Below are positions 48,216 to 56,668 of a DNA stretch of 64,000 bases, piece after piece. Source of the DNA: Longimicrobiales bacterium (GTDB taxonomy: Bacteria; Gemmatimonadota; Gemmatimonadetes; Longimicrobiales; Gaopeijiaceae); NCBI GenBank assembly GCA_029245345.1, contig JAQWPM010000012.1:620001-684000 (forward strand), given 5' to 3'. The notes beneath the pieces are model-generated. The model saw nothing but the letters and a program-made list of their open reading frames with translations. It did no database searches and was not told the origin of the DNA. Both the position numbers and the translations under genes were made by a program. Numbering within the stretch: the stretch's first letter is position 1; each line of letters begins with the position of its first letter.

Positions 48216-48677
48216 TCAGGCGCCGTCGGGCGACAGGTCTTCGACCTGGGCGACATAGGCACCGTAGCCCTCCGCTGCCATGTCATTGCGATGAACGAAC
48301 CGTAGCGAGGCTCCATTGATGCAGTAGCGTAGCCCACCGCGATCCGCTGGGCCGTCCGGGAACACGTGCCCCAGGTGGCTGTCGCCGTGGAGTGAGCGCA
48401 CTTCGGTGCGAGTCATTCCGTGTGTCTCATCACGGAGCTCAGCCACGTGTTCGGCAAGAACAGGCTTGGTGAAGCTCGGCCAACCGCAGCCCGAGTCGTA
48501 CTTGTCCGACGAGGCGAACAGGGGCTCCCCGGACACGATGTCCACGTAGATGCCCGGGTCTTTGTTATCGAGGTAAGGCCCGGTGCCGGCCCGCTCGGTG
48601 CCGCTTTCCTGGGTGACCCGGAACTGCTCAGGGGTCAGAGCAGCCACAGCCTCTGGAGTCCTCTTATAGTCTGACAT
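48216..48677 (-). CDS. msrB: Peptide-methionine (R)-S-oxide reductase
   Basis: This enzyme of about 153 residues reduces methionine-R-sulfoxide in proteins. [29 protein letters not shown] and [13 protein letters not shown] (catalytic Cys) are clear. The two CxxC pairs of zinc-binding MsrB are absent (DIVSGEPLF and RSLHGDSH instead), so it is the zinc-free type. ATG 48677 removes an unrelated N-terminal stretch. The upstream gap (48678-48951) holds its promoter and an inverted repeat. Confidence 0.93.
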   Translation of the reverse strand: MSDYKRTPEAVAALTPEQFRVTQESGTERAGTGPYLDNKDPGIYVDIVSGEPLFASSDKYDSGCGWPSFTKPVLAEHVAELRDETHGMTRTEVRSLHGDSHLGHVFPDGPADRGGLRYCINGASLRFVHRNDMAAEGYGAYVAQVEDLSPDGA

Positions 48678-48913
48678 CTTGGTTGATTCCCGTGTCGGTC
48701 CTACGTCATCCACGTTGCCCACCCGATGAGTGCTCGGGGCGCTGACATAGACGGTAGCGATCGAGTCAAGCGGCGTGCCCCATTTCGTCATGTCAAATCC
48801 GTGGGGCCCGGTTGCGTTTCAGGTGAGTGGGGACTTCGGAGCGCCTATGAGTAGTCGTCTCGTCCGCGTATGGGGCCGCACGCCACCTGCCCTCAGATTG
48901 CGACGAAGCCACT

Positions 48914-48936
48914 GTCCCATAATCATTATATGGGAC
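48914..48936. repeat. 8-bp inverted repeat, possible operator
   Basis: GTCCCATA (48914-48921) and TATGGGAC (48929-48936) are perfect inverted copies with a 7-base AT-rich centre. They end 15 bases before the ATG of an antitoxin-like ORF. This is the place and size expected of an antitoxin autoregulatory site, but could also be promoter sequence. The rest of 48678-48951 shows nothing else. Confidence 0.55.
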
Positions 48937-48951
48937 TATGGGTGCATAAAT

Positions 48952-49074
48952 ATGCCTAACCTTATGAAGACCACCATCGAGATCTCTGACGCACGGCTAA
49001 ACGCCCCCAAGGAGCGAGCAACCGCACAGGGCACTCACGGCCGGACTGAAAGCCGAAGGGAACTAGCCGCATGA
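48952..49074 (+). pseudogene. Antitoxin-like ORF (VapB-type), probably decayed
   Basis: Forty residues: the core MKTTIEISDARLNAPKER matches the DNA-binding beta-strand and first helix of VapB-type antitoxins. The C-terminal half (GTHGRTESRRELAA) no longer looks like the usual toxin-binding helix. No toxin gene follows. Instead the stop overlaps the start of the GMC small-subunit gene (ATGA). ATG 48964 is an equally good start. Confidence 0.5.
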
Positions 49075-49655
49075 CCCAAGACCGCAGAACGTTCCTTAAG
49101 CGCACCAGCGCTGCGCTAGGCGCCGTCGTTGTCGGGCCTGCGTTACCGATGGATGGGGCGGACCACGAAAGACAGGTCCGCCGCCTCGATCCCGCGCTCC
49201 TCCGCTCCGTCGCAGAGGTTGTCCTTCCTTCGGAGCTGAGCGCAGGGGCCCGGGAGGAAGCCGTGGCGGACTTCGAATACTGGGCAGACGAATACGAACC
49301 CGTCGCTGAGATGAACCACGGGTATGGTACAGATGTGATTCGGTATGGCCCTCCGGACCCCATCCCCGCCTGGACCGCCCAGCTCGCAGCCCTTCAGCTC
49401 GAAGCACAGCAACGCTCGAGCACCGGCTTCGCCGACCTGGATATGGACGCTCGGCGCACACTCTTAGAAGGACAAACCCTCGACACCGACGATGGCCTCC
49501 CAAGCCCTCTGCGTGCCCAGCACATCGCGGTCGCGCTCATGGCGCACTGGTTCCGTTCACCTGACGCCATCGACCGCTGCTATGATCGCCGCATCGCGGA
49601 GCGTCGCTGCCGAAGTATCGATACAGCGCAGGCTGAACCGGAGCGCCGAAGATGA
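49071..49655 (+). CDS. Gluconate 2-dehydrogenase subunit 3-like, Tat-exported
   Basis: This 194-residue small subunit begins with a Tat signal (DRRTFLKRTSAALGAVV). Its helical body (LLRSVAEVVLPSE, HIAVALMAHWFRSPDAIDRCY) matches the gluconate 2-dehydrogenase subunit 3/gamma family. Such subunits piggy-back the FAD subunit across the membrane. It overlaps the GMC gene by four bases. The usual separate c-type cytochrome subunit is absent here. Confidence 0.82.
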   Translation: MTQDRRTFLKRTSAALGAVVVGPALPMDGADHERQVRRLDPALLRSVAEVVLPSELSAGAREEAVADFEYWADEYEPVAEMNHGYGTDVIRYGPPDPIPAWTAQLAALQLEAQQRSSTGFADLDMDARRTLLEGQTLDTDDGLPSPLRAQHIAVALMAHWFRSPDAIDRCYDRRIAERRCRSIDTAQAEPERRR

Positions 49656-51262
49656 GCGCGCGACGCACGCGTCAGGTCGAGACCGATGTTCTCATCATCG
49701 GGGGCGGCATCTCCGCGGCGATGGTCGCCGAGAAACTCACCGCGAACACGGATGACAACGTCCTGATCGTCGAGGCTGGCCAGCACTCGACCCCGACGGA
49801 CCAGCGCGCCCGCGCTCGCCAGCGGTACATCGATTACGGCGAGAATCCGTGGCACAACGACCACATCGACGACCAACACCCGATGGGAATCATGTCCCGG
49901 TCTATGGCGGTCGGGGGCCAGGCGCTCCACTGGGGCGGCACGGTGCCGCGCTACAGCCCGGAAGACTTCCAGCTGCAGTCGACGTTCGGTGTGCACGAGG
50001 ACTGGCCAATCACGTACGACGACCTCGACCCGTACTACCAAGAGGCCGAAGAACGCATGGGGGTGTCGGGCATGCAGGGCCCGAGTGCACTCGATCCGCG
50101 TGGGGCACCCTACCCCATGCGGCACGTACCGCTGACCTGGACGCTGGAACGGCTTCAGGAATGGATCGAGGGCGCCGATATCCCGATCTGGGCGAATCCG
50201 GTCGCGAAGAACACCGAGCCGTACAACGGACGGAACGTCTGCGCACGCTGCGACACGTGTAACATCTGCCCAACGGGCGCGAAGTACTCGCCGGACTTCA
50301 CCTTCGCACAACTCTTGGCCGCGGAGCGCATTCGGCTTCAGACAGGCACGCTCATTCGGCGCCTCGAGCTCGAAGCCGGCTCGGATCGCATTCTCGCAGC
50401 CATTGGACGGAGCTACGACGATCCGGACACAGACATCGTGTACCGGGCTCGCAAGTTCGTACTGGCGGGCGGGTATACGTGGTCGCCACATCTCCTCATG
50501 TTGTCTGCCAACGATCGATTCCCGGACGGGCTCGCTAATTCATCCGGTACCCTGGGTCGCTACATGACGGGCCACCGCGCAGTGAGCGCGACGGTCGAGC
50601 TGCCCATGCGGCTCCTGCCGGGCATGTACTACGGTCACAGCCTGATCTCGAAGTACTTCCAACGCCCTCAGCTTCCCGGCGGGCCGGGGCTCTCTAATGG
50701 GCGCTACGTGCGCAGTGACTTCCGGGTCTGGGAGTCCGCAACGGGACGGGGGCCACGCATGCGAGGGTCCGACGGCCAACTGATGTTGGGCGACGAGGTC
50801 ATGGCGGACTGGCGGTCGCGGACAGCCACGGGCACCGCCCGGCTCCGTTCCTACTACGACGTGATCCCGGACCGCTCGAGTCGTATCGTTCTGGACTCGT
50901 CTCGGAAGAACCGATTCGGTGACCCGATGCCCAATCTGGAATTCGTGGACGCGCCTGTGTCTCGTGACCTACGGGCGCACACCGAGGACCGGCTGAGTGA
51001 GAACTTCGAGCGCGTAGCGCGGGCTGGTGGCGGACGGGTTCTGCGGACCTCCGTCGACTCGACTCAGGACCACCCGGCAGGAGGTTGCCGCATGGGCGAC
51101 GACCCCGGCACGAGCGTCGTCGATTCATGGGGCCGCGCACACGATCACGAAAACCTCTTCGTGGTTGGTGCACCGACGCACGTGTCCGGTGGATGTAACA
51201 ACGGCACGCTGACGTTCTCGGCTCTGTCGCTGCGGGCGGCTGAGGAGATCGGGCGGGGGTGA
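49652..51262 (+). CDS. GMC oxidoreductase (FAD dehydrogenase large subunit)
   Basis: This 536-residue flavoprotein has the FAD-binding start TDVLIIGGGISAAMVAEKL, GGQALHWGGTVPR, and the C-terminal HPAGGCRMGDDPGTSVVD and GGCNNGTLTFSAL. A Cys-rich loop, CARCDTCNICPTGAK, is like the Fe-S cluster region reported in FAD-glucose dehydrogenases. It has no signal of its own and should be exported with the Tat-bearing partner. It probably oxidises a sugar, gluconate or alcohol and passes electrons to the quinone pool or the nearby cytochromes. Confidence 0.86.
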   Translation: MSARRTRQVETDVLIIGGGISAAMVAEKLTANTDDNVLIVEAGQHSTPTDQRARARQRYIDYGENPWHNDHIDDQHPMGIMSRSMAVGGQALHWGGTVPRYSPEDFQLQSTFGVHEDWPITYDDLDPYYQEAEERMGVSGMQGPSALDPRGAPYPMRHVPLTWTLERLQEWIEGADIPIWANPVAKNTEPYNGRNVCARCDTCNICPTGAKYSPDFTFAQLLAAERIRLQTGTLIRRLELEAGSDRILAAIGRSYDDPDTDIVYRARKFVLAGGYTWSPHLLMLSANDRFPDGLANSSGTLGRYMTGHRAVSATVELPMRLLPGMYYGHSLISKYFQRPQLPGGPGLSNGRYVRSDFRVWESATGRGPRMRGSDGQLMLGDEVMADWRSRTATGTARLRSYYDVIPDRSSRIVLDSSRKNRFGDPMPNLEFVDAPVSRDLRAHTEDRLSENFERVARAGGGRVLRTSVDSTQDHPAGGCRMGDDPGTSVVDSWGRAHDHENLFVVGAPTHVSGGCNNGTLTFSALSLRAAEEIGRG

Positions 51263-51381
51263 GGACTCGACGCAGCGCGCGCCATGTGGCACATACATCC
51301 ACATTTAACATCTTTATGTACACAGGCGTCAAAGGTCCGGAAGGGGAGGTGCGAACCCCACATCAAGAGAAAGGCGAGAAA

Positions 51382-52194
51382 ATGCGAATGAGACGATCCG
51401 GCTTCACCCCAGTCGGGATGGCCCTGGCCGCCGTAGTGGCGATCAGTGCATGCGACAGTATGACCGGAATCGAGTCGATTGATGATCCGGTACTGCGCGA
51501 CATGGCCCTCGTTGCGGCTGACGCTGCGCTCGAGGACGTGAACACCTGGGCTCAACCGTTCGGCTTCGGGGCACCCGGTGCCGAGATGGGACGCGCGATG
51601 GGAGGACCCGGAAAGGCGGTGGGTCGAGCCGGTGGCCGCCGTGGATTGGGCCATGCAGGCTCGGGAACCGTCGAGAGGACCTTCTACGATGCGGTCGGTA
51701 ACGAACAAGCCGAATTGGACGACCTCACGACCGAACGAATCGAGGTCGTGACCGAGGTAGGCGGTGATGTCAGTCGCGAGAACTGGGCCGCCTCGGTCTA
51801 CCGAGTGCGAACCATGACGCTCACTGGGCTGGAAGGTGAGGAAACCCACCGTACGGTGAACGGGACAGGCGAGAGCAAGATCAGTCGCAGCCGGCACACC
51901 GACGAGGGTAACCGTTCGTACGAGATGACCGGCTCGATCACCTACAACGACGTGGTGGTGCCCATTCCGGGCTCCGACCCGCGTTACCCGATTTCTGGCA
52001 CGATCACTCATGCTATGGAGTCGACGCGGACGGATGCAGACGGCACGGAGACGAAGTCGATGACCATGACGATCACGTTCGATGGTGACGAAACAGCTAG
52101 CGCTGTTGTGAACGGTGAGTCGGTGGAGATCGATCTAACGACTCGCGAGGGGCGTCACCCTTTCCGGGGAAGAGGGGGTAAGTCGGGCGGCTGA
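51382..52194 (+). CDS. Lipoprotein of unknown function
   Basis: This protein of about 270 residues has a lipobox (VVAISACDSM). A Gly/Arg-rich linker (GGPGKAVGRAGGRRGLG) is followed by a beta-rich domain (TLTGLEGEETHRTVNGTG, MTMTITFDGDETASAVV). I do not recognise the family. ATG 51382 has an AAGGCGAGAAA ribosome site; a longer frame starts at 51259 without one. It is followed by a terminator, so it may be a single-gene unit. Confidence 0.7.
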   Translation: MRMRRSGFTPVGMALAAVVAISACDSMTGIESIDDPVLRDMALVAADAALEDVNTWAQPFGFGAPGAEMGRAMGGPGKAVGRAGGRRGLGHAGSGTVERTFYDAVGNEQAELDDLTTERIEVVTEVGGDVSRENWAASVYRVRTMTLTGLEGEETHRTVNGTGESKISRSRHTDEGNRSYEMTGSITYNDVVVPIPGSDPRYPISGTITHAMESTRTDADGTETKSMTMTITFDGDETASAVVNGESVEIDLTTREGRHPFRGRGGKSGG

Positions 52195-52220
52195 TCGCCG
52201 ACTGATTCTCGGTCTTCATG

Positions 52221-52257
52221 AGGGGCGGTGGGCTTCGGCCTGCCGCCCCTTTTGTTT
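52221..52257 (+). terminator. Rho-independent terminator with TTCG loop
   Basis: AGGGGCGG (52221-52228) pairs with CCGCCCCT (52243-52250), and an inner stem closes on a TTCG tetraloop. A short T-rich run (TTTTGTTT) follows. It lies about 25 bases after the lipoprotein stop. Confidence 0.88.
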
Positions 52258-52326
52258 CGCCCCTCTCCCGCCCAGAGAAGCTACTTGTCGCCTACCTCGT
52301 ATTCACGGCAGACCCTGTCCACGACC

Positions 52327-52331
52327 AGGAG
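52327..52331 (+). promoter_or_regulatory. Shine-Dalgarno before an ATC codon
   Basis: AGGAG ends seven bases before ATC at 52339, where the downstream frame begins its family-like residues. This is ideal spacing, but the start codon position holds ATC rather than ATG. Confidence 0.45.
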
Positions 52332-52338
52332 TAGCACG

Positions 52339-52662
52339 ATCAGCGATCGTAGATACTCCGATGAGGAGTTCGCCCTCGTTGTAAGGAAGGCGAGCGAACT
52401 TCAGCAGCCCGGCAAAGAGGGGACTGGTGGGCTCACGCTCGCCGATATGAAATCGGTGGGCCAAGACGTGGGTATTGATGCCGAGCTCATTGAACGGGCG
52501 GCCTCTCTCGTGCCGCAAGCGGCCGCCGACTCTGGCATCGCAGGCTCTTGGGTGGACCGATCAGGCACCTCCGCGCACGAGGACCGACCACCCCTCTCTG
52601 ATCTGTTCGCCATCGAACACGCGGTCGGGGGTCAGCAGCACAGACTCCTGTGCCGAGGCTGA
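52339..52662 (+). pseudogene. Fragment of a small regulatory-type protein, start lost
   Basis: The frame opens at ATC as ISDRRYSDEEFALVVRKAS and continues GLTLADMKSVGQDVGIDAEL. This helical N-terminal module recurs in many bacterial proteins of this kind, where it begins with Met. After about residue 65 the sequence becomes unrelated (RSGTSAHEDRPPLSD) and stops at 52662. I read it as a truncated gene with a mutated start. The remaining gap to 52894 shows no further gene. Confidence 0.5.
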
Positions 52663-52894
52663 TCCAAGCGAGACAAATACGATAAAGACAGCAGCAAACA
52701 GGCTACACATGGAGTGTCCTCAGCTTCATAAAAGTGGGCGTAACACGAATCTTGGACCGGGAACCACCATCGAGCCAGCGGGCTTGCCGAATGAGGAGTC
52801 GACCCTCAGGCTAGGGTTCGTTTTTCGGCTCCCTCCCACCCGCCGGCCATCGATTCGAGTCCAGCTTCACCCCCCGACTCAATACACGACCGCT

Positions 52895-53443
52895 ATGGAC
52901 GAGGAAACACAGAACCCACCGGTACAGCCGCGCCGAACCTTCTTGGCGGGCATGAGTGCCGTCTTCGTCGGGACCGTTGCCGCGCTCGTGCCGGTCTTGT
53001 CAGGTGCCACGTCTCTCCTGGACCCTCTCCGACGCAAACGGAATGAGGCGGGAATGAGTCGGGTGACCACACTGGCCGTACTCCCCAACGACGGCACACC
53101 GAAGAAATTCACGATCACCGCGGACCTCACCGACGCGTGGACGATCCACCGCGACGCACCCATCGGGGCGGTCTATCTGCGAAAGGTCGGAGAGGACGTA
53201 CACGCTCTGAACGTCGTCTGTCCGCACGCAGGCTGCTTCGTGGGGATCGCGAAGGACCGGCCCGGTTTCACGTGCCCCTGTCACAAGAGTTCGTTCGACT
53301 TGGCCGGAGTCATCGACGACCCGGCGAGTCCCAGTCCCAGAGATATGGACTCGCTGCAGGTCGAAGTGCGAAATGGTGACGAGATATGGGTCCGCTTCCA
53401 GAGCTTTCAGGCGGGCCATACCGTAAAGACCCCGGTGCAATGA
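52895..53443 (+). CDS. Rieske iron-sulfur protein
   Basis: This 182-residue membrane-anchored [2Fe-2S] protein is the Rieske subunit of a cytochrome bc-type complex. After one N-terminal helix (TFLAGMSAVFVGTVAALVPVL, with an upstream PRR), the cluster-binding boxes are CPHAGC and CPCHKSSF, giving the two Cys and two His ligands. ATG 52895 is used; a longer frame upstream is not family-like. Its stop overlaps the next start (ATGA). Confidence 0.92.
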   Translation: MDEETQNPPVQPRRTFLAGMSAVFVGTVAALVPVLSGATSLLDPLRRKRNEAGMSRVTTLAVLPNDGTPKKFTITADLTDAWTIHRDAPIGAVYLRKVGEDVHALNVVCPHAGCFVGIAKDRPGFTCPCHKSSFDLAGVIDDPASPSPRDMDSLQVEVRNGDEIWVRFQSFQAGHTVKTPVQ

Positions 53444-55263
53444 GAGCACTCCTCGACTGGTTCGACGATCGCACCGGAGCCAGAACGCTCCTTCGTGCGG
53501 TGCTTTTCGAGCGGATCCCAGGTGGTGCCCGTTGGCGGTATGTGTGGGGCAGCACTCTGACGTTTGCCATCGTCGTCCAATTCGTTACCGGCCTCGTGCT
53601 TTGGGCGAGCTACAGCGCTAACGCTCAAGGCGCCTGGGAGAGCGTCTACTTCATTCAGCACCAGATGCTTGGCGGTTGGGTCCTCCGGGGCATCCACCAC
53701 TACATGGCCCAGGCCACGATCATCCTGCTTGTCGTCCATCTCATGCAGGTCGTGATCGACGGCGCCTACCGAGCTCCGCGCGAGGTGAATTTCTGGTTCG
53801 GGCTCGGGCTCCTGCTCGTGGTCCTGGGATTGTCACTCACCGGCTACCTCCTGCCTTGGGACCAGAAGGGGTATTGGGCGACCAAGGTCGCCACCAACAT
53901 CGCTGCCATGACTCCGGTCGTGGGAGAGAGCCTGCAACGCCTGTTGATTGGGGGCGTCGACTATGGGCATCTAACCCTCACTCGATTCTTCGCGCTGCAC
54001 GCAGGTGTCCTACCGGGCCTCTTGGTCCTCATGATCGTCGGCCACGTCTACCTCTTTCGCCGACACGGCGTGACCACGGCCAATACCAAAGATGCTCCGG
54101 ACGGCATGTTTTGGCCGGAGCAGGTCCTCCGTGACGGAGTGGCCTCTCTCGCCGTGATGCTGGCGGTGCTCGCCGTCGTGTGGGCAACCGGCGGCGCCGA
54201 TCTGGGAGCCCCGGCCGACCCAACCGAACCATACGCTGCCGCCAGACCTGAGTGGTACTTCCTCTTTCTTTTCCAATGGCTGAAGTACTTCCCTGCAGGA
54301 CTCGAAGTGGTGGGTGCACACCTCGTTCCAGGCCTCGTGTTCACCGTCCTCGCAGCGATGCCGATCATCGCCCGATGGCGATGGGGGCACCGGTTCAATC
54401 TGGCAACGCTCGCAGCTTTGCTGGTTACGATGGCGGGGCTGACACGCCTCGCAATGATCCAGGACGGCGCAGACCCTGAGTACGCGGCGGCGACCGCCGA
54501 GTCACACGCCCAGGCAGAGCGTATGGACATCTTGGTCACGGCCCAGCACGGGATCCCGGCGGCAGGAGGGTTGGCCCTGCTCCGCGCCGACCCACTCACC
54601 CAAGGTCCCCGGATCTTCTCCACACACTGCTCTGGATGTCATAGGGTGGATGGCCTCGATGGATTGGGAGGCACACCAACCGACACGCAGTCCGCCCCGG
54701 ACCTGGCGGGCTTCGGGAGCCGTGCCTGGCTCGAGGGCATGCTCGACCCCGAACAATTCGGGTCGCCAGCCTACTTCGGCGGCACATCACACCGACGGGG
54801 GGCGATGTCGCGCGTGGTTGAGCGCAGGATCGCAAATTATGACGACAGCCAGGTGGCTCAACTGCAACGGGTCATCAAAGCTCTCTCCGCTGAGGCGCAG
54901 CTGCCAAGCCAAGCGCTACTCGACGCAAGCGACTCTCGAGAGATCGAACAAGGGCGACTCGACATGAGCAGCGAGAGCATCGGATGCACGGATTGCCACG
55001 TCTTCCATGGTGTGAATCAGGAACAGCGCGGCCCCGAGCTTACCGGATGGGGGTCACGGACCTGGATGCTCGGCATGCTTCACGACCCGGGGCACGCTGA
55101 CTACTACGGCGAAGACAATGACGACATGCCCGCATTCGGCATGGACGAAATCCTCACCGAGGCAGAGATGGCCCTCGTCGTCGACTGGCTACGGGGTGTC
55201 TGGGTCAGAGAGGGCGATGATGCTACAGCCCAAAGCCGCGGGGACGATGTCGGCGGAACCTGA
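53440..55263 (+). CDS. Cytochrome b fused to a diheme cytochrome c
   Basis: This 607-residue protein carries the whole cytochrome b of a bc complex: N-terminal helices with WVLRGIHHYMAQATIILLVVH, TGYLLPWDQKGYWA, FFALHAGVLPGLL and the C-terminal ARPEWYFLFLFQWLKYFP. Then follow two c-type haem sites, CSGCH near 397 and CTDCH near 516. The fused diheme tail presumably replaces cytochrome c1. It overlaps the Rieske gene by four bases. No other subunit follows. Confidence 0.9.
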   Translation: MRALLDWFDDRTGARTLLRAVLFERIPGGARWRYVWGSTLTFAIVVQFVTGLVLWASYSANAQGAWESVYFIQHQMLGGWVLRGIHHYMAQATIILLVVHLMQVVIDGAYRAPREVNFWFGLGLLLVVLGLSLTGYLLPWDQKGYWATKVATNIAAMTPVVGESLQRLLIGGVDYGHLTLTRFFALHAGVLPGLLVLMIVGHVYLFRRHGVTTANTKDAPDGMFWPEQVLRDGVASLAVMLAVLAVVWATGGADLGAPADPTEPYAAARPEWYFLFLFQWLKYFPAGLEVVGAHLVPGLVFTVLAAMPIIARWRWGHRFNLATLAALLVTMAGLTRLAMIQDGADPEYAAATAESHAQAERMDILVTAQHGIPAAGGLALLRADPLTQGPRIFSTHCSGCHRVDGLDGLGGTPTDTQSAPDLAGFGSRAWLEGMLDPEQFGSPAYFGGTSHRRGAMSRVVERRIANYDDSQVAQLQRVIKALSAEAQLPSQALLDASDSREIEQGRLDMSSESIGCTDCHVFHGVNQEQRGPELTGWGSRTWMLGMLHDPGHADYYGEDNDDMPAFGMDEILTEAEMALVVDWLRGVWVREGDDATAQSRGDDVGGT

Positions 55264-55293
55264 CCTCATCCGCGTGTCGAGAGGACCGTAACT

Positions 55294-56514
55294 TCAGCCG
55301 CCTACCGGCTCGAAGAACCCGTAGTGTTCGAGCATGAATGCGCGAATGACCCGGGCGAGCTTCGCGGCATAGGCCCTTCGGTTCTCCTCGGTATCGCGCA
55401 GCCCATCGAAATGATGCTCGATCTGTATGCCACTGATGAACTCCCCATCCGTCCGCGACCCGTGCCTCCGGGTGTTGTATCCGCCTGTGAAGTATGGCTC
55501 CGCCCCCGGACTCGGATCGCCAGGGCTTGGCACCGCACGCACACCCTCCCCCTGTAGAAATCCTCCGAAAGACAGCGGCCCGCGTAGGAGTTGGGAGAAC
55601 GGAAGCGACGAGTCACGGCCCAGGTCACGGATGCTCGAACTCGCGACTGCCGCCAGCGAGTTGAGCAATGCGTCAGCCTGGTTCAGCTCGTCCGCCCCCA
55701 AGAGGTATCCCAGTTCAAGTCGGTCGATCGCGTGGCCGTGACCATGCATATCGAAGTACATGCCCCTGTCCAAGCGCTCTTCGACATCGACCCGGGCCAT
55801 CGAAATCCAGTCCTGGAACTCGTGCCACGCCTGCTCTGCGTAAATGTTCTGCTGGGCGGCCTCGACGATCTCGCGATTGGGATCGAGCTTGGCCCGATGA
55901 AGGCGGGAGATAATGACGTAGGGGGCGTACCCGGTCAGTTCAATGAGTGCCTCTCGCACGGCCTCCGTCAGTTCTGCTGTGTTCCGATCGGAGCCGATTG
56001 TACCATAGGTACGGTCCGGGATCTCGTTCGGGGTGAGCGCCCCTCCGTGCGGCGACGAAATGACGACCGGGAGTTCACCGGGGATGTACTCGACATACTG
56101 GCCGCGGCCGAAGTAGCTGACACCCGGCTCATAGACAGCGACGTCCTCCGGGACGTAGACCTCGAGCTGCGCGGTTCCCGTCGCACCATCGATCGTCGCG
56201 GACACCGTCGTCTTCCCTGGCGCGAGACTAGTGATCACTCCGTTGACCCCTACAGAGGCGACCTCAGGATCGGCCAAGCTCCACAACGGCGTTCTCGACA
56301 CGAGGGCGCCCGAAGCATCTCGGGCGACGGCGTCGAAGTCCGCTGATCGGCCGACCCCGACGATGAGCGCAGCGGTCGGCTGAACGCTGACAGAGATCGT
56401 TGCGACATCCGTCCCACTGCCTTCCCCGCACGCGAGTACGACACAGGCAGCGAGAAGACTCAAGCGGCGCGCGGTCGCCCGCGCGGTGCGTCCGATTGGA
56501 TGAAGACTGATCAT
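55294..56514 (-). CDS. Lipoprotein with Big_2 domain and N-formylglutamate amidohydrolase-like domain
   Basis: This protein of about 406 residues has a lipobox (LAACVVLAC). A bacterial Ig-like (Big_2) domain at about 40-125 (SVGVNGVITSLAPGKTTVSA) precedes a domain like N-formylglutamate amidohydrolase: VVISSPHGGALTPNEIPDR, FDMHGHGHAIDRLELGYLL, and IEHHFDGLRD. Substrate is uncertain, since secretion is unusual for that enzyme. ATG 56514 is preferred; ATG 56529 is five codons upstream. Confidence 0.78.
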   Translation of the reverse strand: MISLHPIGRTARATARRLSLLAACVVLACGEGSGTDVATISVSVQPTAALIVGVGRSADFDAVARDASGALVSRTPLWSLADPEVASVGVNGVITSLAPGKTTVSATIDGATGTAQLEVYVPEDVAVYEPGVSYFGRGQYVEYIPGELPVVISSPHGGALTPNEIPDRTYGTIGSDRNTAELTEAVREALIELTGYAPYVIISRLHRAKLDPNREIVEAAQQNIYAEQAWHEFQDWISMARVDVEERLDRGMYFDMHGHGHAIDRLELGYLLGADELNQADALLNSLAAVASSSIRDLGRDSSLPFSQLLRGPLSFGGFLQGEGVRAVPSPGDPSPGAEPYFTGGYNTRRHGSRTDGEFISGIQIEHHFDGLRDTEENRRAYAAKLARVIRAFMLEHYGFFEPVGG

Positions 56515-56668
56515 GGTCACAAGGTACATTGCAGACTAAAGCGACTGAAGGAGTAACTGCGGCGCCGGCCCGTGACTTTCGGAACGCCCGGTGCGATCCT
56601 GATTGCCCCTGTGTCGCGGCCGGAAACCCTCGCACCTGGCTGGACCGCCCCGTGGAGCTGCTGACACC

